Of a DNA stretch of 64,000 bases, positions 25,857 to 35,987 are shown one piece after another. Below the pieces are notes generated by a model. That model was given only the letters and a program-made list of their open reading frames with translations, had not been told where the DNA came from and made no database searches. The translations under genes were made by a program, and so were the position numbers. Each line of letters opens with the position of its first letter. Positions within the stretch are counted from its first letter, which is position 1. Origin of the DNA: Pseudomonadota bacterium (GTDB lineage Bacteria; Pseudomonadota; Gammaproteobacteria; Burkholderiales; Ferrovaceae); contig JAGWIJ010000001.1 in assembly GCA_028873535.1 (NCBI GenBank), positions 39,179-103,178 on the forward strand. Reading direction: 5' to 3'.

Positions 25857-26540
25857 ATGGTGATCCTAGTCGTCTCAGAACCCACCTTGTTCCGCGAGGG
25901 CATCGGACTGCTGCTCCAGGCCCGTCTGCCGCGCTCGGAACTGCAGTTTGTCGATACGGCGCAGCGCGCAGTGGCCAACCGCCGGCTGGGCAAGCCGCCG
26001 GTGCTGCTGCTGGTCGACCTGTCGCATCCCGACGTAAGCCTGCGTCAAGGTCTCGAGCAGCTCACCGCCACCTACACCGGGATTCCCCTGGTGGGTCTGG
26101 CCGAGGACCGTGACCAGCCTGAAATCCGCCGTGCGCTGGCGCTGGGCGCGCGCCTGTGCGTGCTGAAGTCGGCCTCTGCCGACGACCTGATGTCGGCCTT
26201 GCAGATCGCGCAGTCCAACGCCGTCTGCCTGACCGCGCCGGGCTGGAATGCCGCGCTGGGTGACGACATCCCGGTCCACGTCGAGATCCGCACGCCGCAC
26301 TTGGCCAATGGCAACAATCCGACCCCCGCCGATCTCGGTCTCACGCCCAAGCAATCGCGCGTGCTGCTGCTGCTGCTGCAGGGCAAGTCGGCCAAGGGCA
26401 TCGCACGCGAACTGGGTCTGTGCACCGGCACCGTGAAGACCCATACCACGGCCGTGCTGCGTGCCCTCAACGTCAACACGCGCGTTCAGGCGGTGCTCGC
26501 GGCGCGGCGCATGGGCCTGCAGGTCGATCTGTGCCATTGA
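25857..26540 (+). CDS. LuxR/NarL-family response regulator with atypical receiver
   Basis: MVILVVSEPTLFREGIGLLLQ...; HTH LGLTPKQSRVLLLLLQGKSAKGIARELGLCTGTVKTHTTAVLRALNVNTRVQAV. Confidence 0.88.
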   Translation: MVILVVSEPTLFREGIGLLLQARLPRSELQFVDTAQRAVANRRLGKPPVLLLVDLSHPDVSLRQGLEQLTATYTGIPLVGLAEDRDQPEIRRALALGARLCVLKSASADDLMSALQIAQSNAVCLTAPGWNAALGDDIPVHVEIRTPHLANGNNPTPADLGLTPKQSRVLLLLLQGKSAKGIARELGLCTGTVKTHTTAVLRALNVNTRVQAVLAARRMGLQVDLCH

Positions 26541-26618
26541 GGAACCGGCAGCGACCGGGTTTGCCACGCCGCTGCCGCTGATGCAGACTCGGCTGAGGTT
26601 CAGCCTCCAGCCCTGCCA

Positions 26619-28685
26619 ATGCCGTCCGATATCGCCTTCCACAATCTCTACTGTCACGACCTGATCCGTGCCGCCGTCGCGGTTCCGCGGGTACATCTGG
26701 CCGATCCCGCCGCCAACGCCGCCGAGACGGTGCGTCTGCTGCAGGATGCGCGTTCCCAGGGGGCCTGCCTGGTGGTATTTCCCGAACTTGGACTGACCGG
26801 CTACAGCTGCGAGGACCTGTTCCATCAGGAGGTGCTGCTGGATGCGGCACTGCAGGCGCTGCAGACCGTGGTCGAAGCCAGCAGCGCCATCGATGCGGTC
26901 GCCATCGTCGGCCTGCCCCTGCGGCGCGACGACCAGCTCTACAACGTGGCCGCTGTGGTCCACCAGGGTCGGGTGCTGGGCCTGGTCCCCAAATCCTACC
27001 TCCCCAACTACCGCGAGTTCTATGAGGCACGCCAGTTCACGCCCGCGCGCGCGGCAGCGACGGGCGAACTGCCGCTGGAACCCTGGGGCGTGCTGCCCTG
27101 GGGCACCGACCTGCTGTTCCGCTGCGATGGCGACGCGCGTTTCACCTTTGCTGTCGAACTGTGCGAGGACTTGTGGGTGCCGGTGCCACCGTCCTCGCTG
27201 GCCGCCTTGCGCGGTGCACAGGTGCTGGTCAACCTGTCGGCATCGCCGGCCAGCCTGGGCAAGGCCGGCTACCGCCGCGACCTGGTGGCACAGCAGTCAG
27301 CGCGCTGTCTGGCTGCCTACCTGTTCAGCGCGGCCGGATTCGGCGAATCGACCACCGATCTGGCCTGGGACGGTCACGCCCTGATCTGCGAAAACGGCAG
27401 CTGCCTGGCCGAATCCGAGCGCTACGCACCGGGCGGACAGTTGCTGCTGGCGGATCTCGACATCGGCAAGCTGTCGCAGGAGCGCATGCGCCAGAACACC
27501 TTTGCCGAGAACGCCCAGGCGGTGGCGGCAAACCCCGCCTATCGCACGGTCGGGGTCACGCTGCACGCGCCGGTCCTTGGCCGGCTCGACCTGCTGCGGC
27601 CACGCTCGCGTTATCCCTACGTGCCGTCGCTGCTGGCCGAGCGCGAGGAACGCTGCCGCGAAGTGCTCGCGATCCAGGTGCAGGGACTGGCGCGCCGGCT
27701 GGAGGCTTCGGGCCTGCGGCGTCTGGTGCTGGGCGTCTCGGGGGGCCTCGATTCCACCCTGGGGCTGATCGTGGCAACACTGGCACTGCAGCGCCTGGGT
27801 CTCGACCGCGAACACCTGCTGGCCTACACGCTGCCGGGCTTTGCCACCAGCACGCGCACGCGCGACCAGGCCTGGCGGCTGATGCGCGCCCTGGGCTGTT
27901 CCGCATCGGAAATCGATATCCGACCGGCCTGCCTGCAGATGCTGCGCGACATCGCCCACCCGTATGCCAAGGGCGAGAAGCGCTACGACGTGACGTTCGA
28001 GAACGTCCAGGCCGGCGCACGCACCAGCCTGCTGTTCCGCCTCGCCAACCAGCACGGCGCCCTGGTGGTGGGCACCAGCGACCTGAGCGAACTGGCGCTG
28101 GGCTGGTCCACCTACGGTGTGGGCGACCATATGGCGCATTATCACGTCAATGCCAGCGTGCCCAAGACCCTGGTGCGCCACCTGATCGAGTGGTCGGCCG
28201 ACAGCGGCATCTGGAATCCCGACTTCAGCACAGCGCTGATCGATGTGGTGGCGACCGAAATCAGCCCCGAACTGGTGCCCGGCGACAGCGATGATCAACC
28301 GGCGCAGTCCACCGAGGACGTGCTGGGCCCCTATGCCCTGCACGATTTCTTCCTCTACGGTCTGCTGCGCCACGGCTATGCGCCGGCCAAGCTCGCCTTC
28401 CTGGCGGCGCAGTCCTGGTGCCGCCCCGGGCCGGCCGGGCGCGACGATGCGCCGGGGCAGGCGGAACAGGAAAACGGGGAATACAGCTTTGCCGAAGTGC
28501 GCGCCTGCCTCGGAACCTTCCTGCGGCGCTTCTTTGTCGGCAGCCAGTTCAAGCGCAGCTGTATCGCCAATGCCCCCAAGGTCGGCTCGGGCGGATCGCT
28601 GTCACCGCGCGGCGACTGGCGCGCGCCGAGCGATGCCGAAGCAACGGTGTGGCTGGCGGCGCACGCCGCCTTGCCGGAAAGCTAG
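26619..28685 (+). CDS. nadE: Glutamine-hydrolysing NAD+ synthase
   Basis: ORF 688 aa: nitrilase-like N terminus (VVFPELGLTGYSCEDLF) and synthetase GVSGGLDSTLGL. Confidence 0.95.
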   Translation: MPSDIAFHNLYCHDLIRAAVAVPRVHLADPAANAAETVRLLQDARSQGACLVVFPELGLTGYSCEDLFHQEVLLDAALQALQTVVEASSAIDAVAIVGLPLRRDDQLYNVAAVVHQGRVLGLVPKSYLPNYREFYEARQFTPARAAATGELPLEPWGVLPWGTDLLFRCDGDARFTFAVELCEDLWVPVPPSSLAALRGAQVLVNLSASPASLGKAGYRRDLVAQQSARCLAAYLFSAAGFGESTTDLAWDGHALICENGSCLAESERYAPGGQLLLADLDIGKLSQERMRQNTFAENAQAVAANPAYRTVGVTLHAPVLGRLDLLRPRSRYPYVPSLLAEREERCREVLAIQVQGLARRLEASGLRRLVLGVSGGLDSTLGLIVATLALQRLGLDREHLLAYTLPGFATSTRTRDQAWRLMRALGCSASEIDIRPACLQMLRDIAHPYAKGEKRYDVTFENVQAGARTSLLFRLANQHGALVVGTSDLSELALGWSTYGVGDHMAHYHVNASVPKTLVRHLIEWSADSGIWNPDFSTALIDVVATEISPELVPGDSDDQPAQSTEDVLGPYALHDFFLYGLLRHGYAPAKLAFLAAQSWCRPGPAGRDDAPGQAEQENGEYSFAEVRACLGTFLRRFFVGSQFKRSCIANAPKVGSGGSLSPRGDWRAPSDAEATVWLAAHAALPES

Positions 28686-28696
28686 GGCGCGCCTGC

Positions 28697-29866
28697 TCAG
28701 CGCAGGCGGAAGGCCTGCACCTGGCCGTTCAGGCGCAGCGCGAGGTCATTGAGGCGCTGCACGTCGCGCTCCACGCCCTGGGTGGCAGCCGTGTTCTCGC
28801 GCGCCAGCGCAGCGATGGCGTCGACATGACCGCCGATGCATGCCGTGGACGCACGCTGGGCTTCGATGGCAGCGGCGATGTCGGAAACCTCCTGCAAGGT
28901 CAGCTGCGCGCTGGCATCCAGCCGCGCAACGCTCTGGTCTGCCGCGCCGGCCAGCAGCACCCCCTGCTCCACCCGTTGCACGCAACGCGCCATGCCCTCG
29001 ACCGCGCGCTGCGTATCCAGGCGGGTGGCTTCGATCTTGAGGGTGATGTCCCGGGTCGCCTGAGCCGTGCGCTCGGCCAGTTTGCGCACTTCATCCGCCA
29101 CCACGGCAAAGCCGCGCCCCTGCTCGCCGGCACGTGCCGCTTCGATGGCCGCATTCAGGGCCAGCAGGTTGGTCTGGTCGGCAATCTCCTTGATCACCTT
29201 GACGATGGAGCTGATGCTCTCGGACTGGCGTCCGAGTTCCTGAATGGCTGTCGAGGCCTCGCCGACCGTGGCGGCACTGGCCTTGATCTCACTCATCATG
29301 GTGTCGATATTGCCGCGGCCCTCCTGGGCCGCTTTGCCGGCATCTGCTGCGATCGTGTGCGCCTGACTCGCGCTGGTGGCGACATCGTCGACGCGTGCCG
29401 AGGCCTGGCCGACGCTGCTCGCGATCTGCTCCGAGGCAGCACTCTGGCGGCTCGCCGTCTGCAGGATGCCGGCTGCAATCGCGCTCAGCTCCGCTGCGAG
29501 GCCTCCCACCTCGGCGGCGCCGTCGGAAATCGCACTGACCAGCCCCTTGATCTTCTTCCGGGTTGTATCGTATTCATAGGCAAGCCATGCAAATTCGTCG
29601 CGCCCTGGCAGACTGAACTTGTGCGCCAGATCGCCCTCGGCCATGGCGTGCAATGCATTGACGATCACCTCGGCGCGCGAGCCGTAGTGCCGGCCGACAT
29701 ACCTTGCAAACGCAAGCGCCGGCACGGCGCCAGCCGCGAGGCCGAGCAGGAATCCGCCAATTCCGGGGCCGATGAGGCTTCCGGCGAACCAATATGCCAG
29801 TGCCTGCAAAACGATGGCCGTGAGGGCCACCAGCAGCATCGCCTTGCGCAGATCAAGTCGTCCCAT
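28697..29866 (-). CDS. Methyl-accepting chemotaxis protein without a clear periplasmic sensor domain
   Basis: Two adjacent TM segments then signalling domain [41 protein letters not shown]. Confidence 0.92.
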   Translation of the reverse strand: MGRLDLRKAMLLVALTAIVLQALAYWFAGSLIGPGIGGFLLGLAAGAVPALAFARYVGRHYGSRAEVIVNALHAMAEGDLAHKFSLPGRDEFAWLAYEYDTTRKKIKGLVSAISDGAAEVGGLAAELSAIAAGILQTASRQSAASEQIASSVGQASARVDDVATSASQAHTIAADAGKAAQEGRGNIDTMMSEIKASAATVGEASTAIQELGRQSESISSIVKVIKEIADQTNLLALNAAIEAARAGEQGRGFAVVADEVRKLAERTAQATRDITLKIEATRLDTQRAVEGMARCVQRVEQGVLLAGAADQSVARLDASAQLTLQEVSDIAAAIEAQRASTACIGGHVDAIAALARENTAATQGVERDVQRLNDLALRLNGQVQAFRLR

Positions 29867-29979
29867 CACCGAGTTCTCCCCGACTGTGTGCCCAATTGGC
29901 ATCAGGTTTCCGTGTTGTGGAGTTCTTAACGGCGGCTGTCACACGATATTTAGGCAAACTTTGGGTAGAATCCTCAGCC

Positions 29980-30717
29980 ATGCATGGAATTCAACCAACC
30001 ACCGCCCTGAATCTCGCCGCCTTGCGTGGCGTCTGCGGCAATTGCTCGATGCGCGAGTTGTGCCTGCCCGTCGGGCTGGACCAGGACGAGATCGCCACGC
30101 TGGATCGTCTGATCAGCACACGGCGCACCTACCGTCGTGGCGATTCGCTCTACCGCGCCGGCGACAGCTTCAACTCGCTGTATGCGGTGCGGCGCGGATT
30201 CTTCAAGACCTTCATCCTGCATGAAGACGGCCGCGAACAGGTCACCGGCTTCCAGATGACCGGCGAGATCCTGGGCATGGATGCGATCAGCACCGACGCC
30301 CACGCCTGCGACGCCATGGCGCTGGAGGACTCCGAGGTCTGCGAGGTGCCGTTCACCGAACTCGAGCGCCTGAGCGGCGAGATTCCCGCCCTGCAGCGCC
30401 ATTTCCACAAGACCCTGAGCCGCGAGATCGTGCGCGACCAGGGCCTCATGCTGCTGCTCGGCAGCATGCGCGCCGAGGAAAGGCTGGCCGCCTTCCTGCT
30501 GAATTTCAGCCAGCGCTTTGGCGACCGCGGTTACTCGCGCTCCGAATTCAACCTGCGCATGACGCGCGAGGACATCGGCAGCTACCTGGGCATGAAGCTC
30601 GAGACGGTCAGCCGTACCCTGTCCAAGTTCCAGGAGGAGGGGGTGATCGAGGTGCATGGCAAGTCGATCCGCCTGCTCGACTTCGCACGCCTCAAGACCA
30701 TCACCACCTGCCGCTGA
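29980..30717 (+). CDS. fnr: FNR-type oxygen-responsive transcriptional regulator
   Basis: N-terminal GVCGNCSMRELCLP and distal SEVCEV cysteines (4Fe-4S ligand pattern), Crp fold, HTH TREDIGSYLGMKLETVSRTLSKFQEEGVIEV. Confidence 0.93.
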   Translation: MHGIQPTTALNLAALRGVCGNCSMRELCLPVGLDQDEIATLDRLISTRRTYRRGDSLYRAGDSFNSLYAVRRGFFKTFILHEDGREQVTGFQMTGEILGMDAISTDAHACDAMALEDSEVCEVPFTELERLSGEIPALQRHFHKTLSREIVRDQGLMLLLGSMRAEERLAAFLLNFSQRFGDRGYSRSEFNLRMTREDIGSYLGMKLETVSRTLSKFQEEGVIEVHGKSIRLLDFARLKTITTCR

Positions 30718-30753
30718 ACCGCCCGCTGCGCGCACGCCTGGCTCGCACCGGCT

Positions 30754-30975
30754 TCAGTCACCGGCCGGACGCTGCTGCGTGCCGCGTTCCAGCTTCTGCC
30801 CATCCTGCCAGGCATGCTCGGTCACCAGCGGATCGCGGTACTTGATGGCGATGTAGAGTGTCGCCGCGCCCCACAGCACCGCCGTCAGCGGCGCCAGCAT
30901 CAGCAACCACGGCCAGGGATGGCGGTGCCAGGGCTTGTGTGCGGGATTGCGGGCGCTTGCGCTGGCTGCGTTCAT
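30754..30975 (-). CDS. Short FixH/CcoH-like membrane protein
   Basis: 73 aa HPWPWLLMLAPLTAVLWGAATLYIAIKYRDPLVTEHAWQDGQKLERG, matches the remembered FixH N terminus; position after ccoG. Confidence 0.6.
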   Translation of the reverse strand: MNAASASARNPAHKPWHRHPWPWLLMLAPLTAVLWGAATLYIAIKYRDPLVTEHAWQDGQKLERGTQQRPAGD

Positions 30976-30979
30976 GGTG

Positions 30980-32491
30980 TCATCTCGAAAAGAACTGGGT
31001 TTCACTGCGTGCCACCACCTTGCTGCTGTCGGTGGCCTGCACCTGCAGCGTGATCGGGAAGCGGGGATGCGGGATGCGTCCCGGATCGGCGTCGACATCG
31101 ATGGCCACCAGCGCCGAGCCCAGCGCCGGCACCGTGGTCAACTCGGTGCCGCCGTGGATGGCCACGCTTTCCGGACCTGTGACGCTGAGCCGGAAGCTGC
31201 GCGGGTGCTCGCTCATGTTGACGATCTGCAGCCGGTAGACGTTTTCAATCATGCCGCTATCGGTGTCGCGCGCCAGCACACTGCGGTCACGCATCACGTC
31301 CAGCCGCACCGGCACGCGCACCACCAGCGCCACCACGATCGCACCGGTCACCACGGTCAGCAGGCTGCCGTAGAGCGCCAGACGGCGCAAGTGCACGCGC
31401 GGTCCGGTGCCGGCGAGGTCGGCGCGCGCAGCGTCGTTGATCATGGCCGTGGTGATCACCCTGGCGGCCTCGGAGCCCTTGGAGTCCGGCATGTAGGGCA
31501 AAGGTGCGCGCTCCGGATTGGCCGTCACCTGGGCGCTGTAGCGGCGCCGCAGGGCATCCTCGCTGGTGTAGCTGATCAGGCTGCGTGGATAGCCGAGGTG
31601 CTCCATGATGCCGTTGCAGGCATCGACGCACAGGCCGCAATTGATGCAGTCGATCTGCAGGCCGCGGCGGATGTCGATGCCGGTCGGACAGACCTGCACG
31701 CACTGGTTGCAGTCCACGCAGTCACCCAGTCCGGCAGCACGCGGATCGGCCTTGCGCGAGCGGCCGCCGCGCGGTTCGCCACGCACCGCATCGTAGGTCA
31801 CGGTGAGCGTGCCGGCATCCATCATCACGCCCTGGAAGCGCGCATAGGGACACATGTACTTGCAGACCTGCTCACGCATCCAGCCGGCGTTGCCGTAGGT
31901 GGCAAAGCCGTAGAAAGCGACCCAGAAGGTCTCCCAGGGTCCCATCGTGAAGCTCGTGAAGGAGTGGGCCAGCGTGCGGATCGGGGTGAAGAAGCCGACG
32001 AAGGTGAAGCCGGTCCAGATCGAAAACGCGATCCAGGCGCCGTGCTTGGCCAGCTTGTGGCGCCACCAGTCGATATTGCGGCTGCCAGCATCGCGCTTGC
32101 GGCGCGCCGTCCATTCGCCTTCGGTCTTGCGCTCGATCCACAGGAAGATCGAGGTATACACCGTCTGCGGGCAGGCATAGCCACACCACAGGCGCCCGGC
32201 CACTGCCGTGAACATGAACAGCGCCAGCGCGCAACACACCAGCAGGCCGGTGAGCAGGATGAAGTCCTGCGGCCACAGCACCAGCCCGAACAGGTGGAAG
32301 CGGCGCGCCTCGATGTCGAACAGTACGGCCTGACGGCCGTTCCAGGTCAGCCACGGCGTACCGTAGAACACCAGCTGGGTCACCCACACCATCACCCAGC
32401 GCAGGCGCGCGAACGGTCCGCTGACGTGCCGAGGGTAGACCTTGGCGGCGGCCTCGTAGAGGCTGCCGCTGTCCTGTGGCTCAGTGGCCAA
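30980..32491 (-). CDS. ccoG: Cytochrome c oxidase accessory protein CcoG (FixG)
   Basis: WCGYACPQTVYTSIFLWIERKTEG; CVDCNQCVQVCPTGIDIRRGLQIDCINCGLCVDAC. Confidence 0.96.
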   Translation of the reverse strand: MATEPQDSGSLYEAAAKVYPRHVSGPFARLRWVMVWVTQLVFYGTPWLTWNGRQAVLFDIEARRFHLFGLVLWPQDFILLTGLLVCCALALFMFTAVAGRLWCGYACPQTVYTSIFLWIERKTEGEWTARRKRDAGSRNIDWWRHKLAKHGAWIAFSIWTGFTFVGFFTPIRTLAHSFTSFTMGPWETFWVAFYGFATYGNAGWMREQVCKYMCPYARFQGVMMDAGTLTVTYDAVRGEPRGGRSRKADPRAAGLGDCVDCNQCVQVCPTGIDIRRGLQIDCINCGLCVDACNGIMEHLGYPRSLISYTSEDALRRRYSAQVTANPERAPLPYMPDSKGSEAARVITTAMINDAARADLAGTGPRVHLRRLALYGSLLTVVTGAIVVALVVRVPVRLDVMRDRSVLARDTDSGMIENVYRLQIVNMSEHPRSFRLSVTGPESVAIHGGTELTTVPALGSALVAIDVDADPGRIPHPRFPITLQVQATDSSKVVARSETQFFSR

Positions 32492-33383
32492 GGCTGTACA
32501 CGTAGCCGGCCAGCAGGTGCACGCGCGGCGCGCCCAGGCGTTCGAGGTGCGCCGGCATCTGGCCGTGGCGGCCGTTGGTCACGCTTTCGGTGATGTCGCG
32601 CTCGGTTCCACCGTACAGCCAGATGTGGTCGGTCAGGTTGGGCGCGCCCACGGCCGGGTTGCCCTTGCCTTCCGGACCGTGGCAAGCCGCGCAGATGGTG
32701 TCGAAGCGCGCCTTGCCAGCCGTTGCCAGTGCCGCGTCGTGCGGCGAGCCACTCAGCGACAGCACGTAGTTGACCGCCTCCTTGACGCCCTGCTCACCCA
32801 GCACCGGTCCCCAGGCCGGCATCTGGCCCTGGCGGCCGTTGGTGATGGTCAGCTCGATGTTCTCGGGCTCGCCCCCCCACAGCCAGTCCTGGTCGCGCAG
32901 ATTGGGGAAGCCACGCTGGCCGCCGCCGTCCGAACCGTGGCATTGCGCGCAGTTGTTGAGGAACAGGCGTTGCCCGATGGCATGCGCTTCGGCGTCCTTG
33001 GCCAGGGTCGGAATGTCCATGGCCGCGTAGCGGTCGAACATCGGCTTGAGCTGCGCGTCGGCGGCGTCACGCTCGGCCTGGTACTGGCCCTTGGAGGTCC
33101 AGCCCAGCATGCCGGCATAGGAACCCAGACCCGGGTAGAGCGCCAGGTAGCCCAGCGCGAACACGATGGTGATGTAGAACAGCTGCAGCCACCAGCGCGG
33201 CAGCGGATGGTTGAGTTCCTGCAGATCCTCGTCCCACACATGGCCGGTACTGCCCACCTTGCCATCCGGTCCGACTTCCTTCTTGCCGGACAGCTTGAGC
33301 AGCAGCAGCAGGCAGAAGGCGATGCCCCCGAGGGTCAGGCCGATCACCCAGAATTGCCAGAAATCACTGATGAAATCGCTCAC
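32481..33383 (-). CDS. ccoP: cbb3-type cytochrome c oxidase subunit III (dihaem)
   Basis: NNCAQCHGSDGGG and ICAACHGPEGKG haem motifs; N-terminal TM. Confidence 0.96.
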   Translation of the reverse strand: MSDFISDFWQFWVIGLTLGGIAFCLLLLLKLSGKKEVGPDGKVGSTGHVWDEDLQELNHPLPRWWLQLFYITIVFALGYLALYPGLGSYAGMLGWTSKGQYQAERDAADAQLKPMFDRYAAMDIPTLAKDAEAHAIGQRLFLNNCAQCHGSDGGGQRGFPNLRDQDWLWGGEPENIELTITNGRQGQMPAWGPVLGEQGVKEAVNYVLSLSGSPHDAALATAGKARFDTICAACHGPEGKGNPAVGAPNLTDHIWLYGGTERDITESVTNGRHGQMPAHLERLGAPRVHLLAGYVYSLGH

Positions 33384-33589
33384 GGAAGGGACTCCTTGCT
33401 CTCGTGGGACATTTCCGTACGCCCGGACACGGGCATGCTGACGGAAAGGTCCTCGTCTTCATGGAACGGGATGCTCGCAGCTTCGCTGAAGCCCCTGGAC
33501 TGGCGGCTGCTGTAGGCCCACCACATGATGCCCAGGAACACCACGAAACTGATCAGGGTGAATGCGCTGCGCAGCGCGATGAAATCCAT
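33380..33589 (-). CDS. ccoQ: cbb3 oxidase small subunit CcoQ
   Basis: MDFIALRSAFTLISFVVFLGIMWWAYSSRQSRGFSEAASIPFHEDED between ccoO and ccoP. Confidence 0.85.
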   Translation of the reverse strand: MDFIALRSAFTLISFVVFLGIMWWAYSSRQSRGFSEAASIPFHEDEDLSVSMPVSGRTEMSHESKESLP

Positions 33590-33591
33590 GA

Positions 33592-34206
33592 TCAGTTCAC
33601 CCCCTTCAGCGCCAGGCCCAGGCCCTGCAGGTAGGCGATCAGCGCCTCCTGTTCGGTCTTGCCGGCCACCGCCGCGCTGGAACCGGCGACATCCGCATCC
33701 GTATAAGGCACGCCGACCGTGCGCAAGGCACGCATCTTGGCCGGCGTATCCTTGCCGTCCAGCACCGAGGTGGCCAGGAAGGGATAGCCCGGCATGTTCG
33801 ATTCGGGCACCACGTCGCGCGGATTGTTCAGGTGGGCACGGTGCCAATCGTCGGAGTAGCGGCCGCCGACCCGCGCGAGATCCGGACCGGTGCGCTTGGA
33901 ACCCCACAGGAAGGGGTGATCCCACACCGACTCGGCAGCCACCGAGAAATGGCCATAGCGCTCGGTCTCGGCGCGGAAGGGACGGATCATCTGGCTATGG
34001 CAGTTGGAGCAGCCCTCGCGGATGTAGATGTCGCGACCTTCCAGTTGCAGCGCGGTATAGGGGTGCATGCCGGGCAGCGGCTCGGTGGTGGACTTCTGGA
34101 AGAACAGCGGCAGGATTTCCACCAGTCCACCGACACTCACCACCAGCACCACCAGCACCACCAGCCAGGGCATGCTGGTTTCGATTTTTTCGTGTGTGAA
34201 GCTCAT
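33592..34206 (-). CDS. ccoO: cbb3 oxidase subunit II (monohaem)
   Basis: [59 protein letters not shown]. Confidence 0.96.
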   Translation of the reverse strand: MSFTHEKIETSMPWLVVLVVLVVSVGGLVEILPLFFQKSTTEPLPGMHPYTALQLEGRDIYIREGCSNCHSQMIRPFRAETERYGHFSVAAESVWDHPFLWGSKRTGPDLARVGGRYSDDWHRAHLNNPRDVVPESNMPGYPFLATSVLDGKDTPAKMRALRTVGVPYTDADVAGSSAAVAGKTEQEALIAYLQGLGLALKGVN

Positions 34207-34242
34207 CGTCTTGTCTCCGTGATCTCGAATGGTTCGCCAGGC

Positions 34243-35721
34243 TCAGGCATGGGCCGAGGCAGAGACCGGGATGCGCGCCTCGACAGGGCGGCCCCCTGCG
34301 ATGGTCTTCCACACATTCCACGCCATCAGCAGCATGCCGGACAGGACGATGGCGCCGCCCAGCAGACGCACGGCGTAATAGGGATAGGTGGCCTTGACGA
34401 CCTCGACAAACGCATAGGTCAGCGTGCCGTCGGCGTTCATGGCACGCCACATCAGGCCTTCCATCACGCCGGCAATCCACATCGAGGCGATGTACAGCAC
34501 CACGCCGATGGTGGTGATCCAGAAGTGCACCGCGATTGCCGGCACGCTGTACATCTGCTCGCGGCCGAACAGGCGCGGGATCAGGTAGTAGATGCTGCCG
34601 ATCGAGATCATCGCCACCCAGCCCAGCGCGCCGGAATGCACATGGCCGATGGTCCAGTCGGTGTAGTGCGAAAGCGCGTTGACGGTCTTGATCGACATCA
34701 TCGGGCCTTCGAAGGTGCTCATGCCGTAGAACGACACCGACACCACCAGGAACTTGAGGATCGGGTCGGTGCGCAGCTTGTCCCAGGCACCCGACAAGGT
34801 CATGATGCCGTTGATCATGCCGCCCCAGGAAGGCGCCAGCAGGATCAGCGAAAACACCATGCCGACGCTCTGGGTCCAGTCGGGCAAGGCGGTGTAGTGC
34901 AGATGGTGCGGACCCGCCCACATGTAGGTGAAGATCAGCGCCCAGAAGTGCACCACCGACAGGCGGTAGGAGTAGACCGGACGGCCGGCCTGCTTGGGAA
35001 TGAAGTAGTACATCATGCCGAGGAAGCCGGCGGTCAGGAAGAAGCCCACCGCGTTGTGGCCGTACCACCACTGCACCATGGCGTCCTGCACGCCGGCGTA
35101 GGCCGAATACGACTTCCACATGGTGACCGGGATCTCGGCACTGTTGACGATGTGCAGCAGTGCGACGGTGAGGATGAAGCCGCCGTAGAACCAGTTGGCC
35201 ACATAGATGTGCTTGACGCGACGGATCGCCAGCGTGCCGAAGAAGTTGATCGCGTAGGCCACCCACACCAGCGCGATGGCGATGTCGATCGGCCACTCGA
35301 GTTCGGCGTATTCCTTGGAACTGGTGTAGCCCAGCGGCAGCGTGATCGCCGCAGCCAGGATGATCAGCTGCCAGCCCCAGAAGTGGAAACTGGCCAGCTT
35401 GTCGCTGAACAGGCGCGTCTGACAGGTGCGCTGCACGACGTAGTAGGAAGTGGCCATCAGCGCGCAGCCGCCGAAAGCAAAAATCACCGCATTGGTGTGC
35501 AGCGGCCGCAGCCGCCCGTAACCCAGCCAGGGCAGGTGCATGCTGAGATCCGGCCAGATCAGCTCGGCGGCGATGTACACGCCGACCAGCATGCCGACGA
35601 TGCCCCACACCACGGTCATCACCGCGAACTTGCGGACGACATCGTAGTTGTAGGTCTCGGCCCTGGCATGGCCGGTCAGTGCGGCCGTGCCGTCGGCCGC
35701 CGGGGGACGCGTTGCATTCAT
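34243..35721 (-). CDS. ccoN: cbb3 oxidase subunit I
   Basis: ORF 492 aa; multi-TM haem-copper oxidase: [51 protein letters not shown]. Confidence 0.97.
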   Translation of the reverse strand: MNATRPPAADGTAALTGHARAETYNYDVVRKFAVMTVVWGIVGMLVGVYIAAELIWPDLSMHLPWLGYGRLRPLHTNAVIFAFGGCALMATSYYVVQRTCQTRLFSDKLASFHFWGWQLIILAAAITLPLGYTSSKEYAELEWPIDIAIALVWVAYAINFFGTLAIRRVKHIYVANWFYGGFILTVALLHIVNSAEIPVTMWKSYSAYAGVQDAMVQWWYGHNAVGFFLTAGFLGMMYYFIPKQAGRPVYSYRLSVVHFWALIFTYMWAGPHHLHYTALPDWTQSVGMVFSLILLAPSWGGMINGIMTLSGAWDKLRTDPILKFLVVSVSFYGMSTFEGPMMSIKTVNALSHYTDWTIGHVHSGALGWVAMISIGSIYYLIPRLFGREQMYSVPAIAVHFWITTIGVVLYIASMWIAGVMEGLMWRAMNADGTLTYAFVEVVKATYPYYAVRLLGGAIVLSGMLLMAWNVWKTIAGGRPVEARIPVSASAHA

Positions 35722-35800
35722 GGGTGGCTCACCTCTCTTCTTAGTGGGTACAAGTCTTCATGCGACGCCGAATTGTCAGGGTTGCGACAGATTTTCCGCC

Positions 35801-35814
35801 TTGATCCATGTCAA
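35801..35814. promoter_or_regulatory. FNR-type box upstream of ccoN
   Basis: TTGATCCATGTCAA (arms TTGAt/GTCAA), about 80 bp upstream of the ccoN ATG; overlaps the ccoS stop codon; GACAAT at 35777-35772 (minus) could be the -10. Confidence 0.8.
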
Positions 35815-35987
35815 GCGACGGGCGGGTCATGCTGGTCGGCGTGGACGCTGTCGTCGTCGGCGATCACGCTGAACGCCGGGCTTTCCAGGTCGTCGAACTG
35901 ACCCTGCCGGTTCATGTACAGGAACATGCCCGCCGCCAGCAATGCCAGCACCACGCTCATCGGGATCAGGATGATCAGGATGACCAT
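35811..35987 (-). CDS. ccoS: cbb3 oxidase maturation protein CcoS
   Basis: MVILIILIPMSVVLALLAAGMFLYMNRQGQFDDLESPAFSVIADDD. Confidence 0.92.
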   Translation of the reverse strand: MVILIILIPMSVVLALLAAGMFLYMNRQGQFDDLESPAFSVIADDDSVHADQHDPPVA

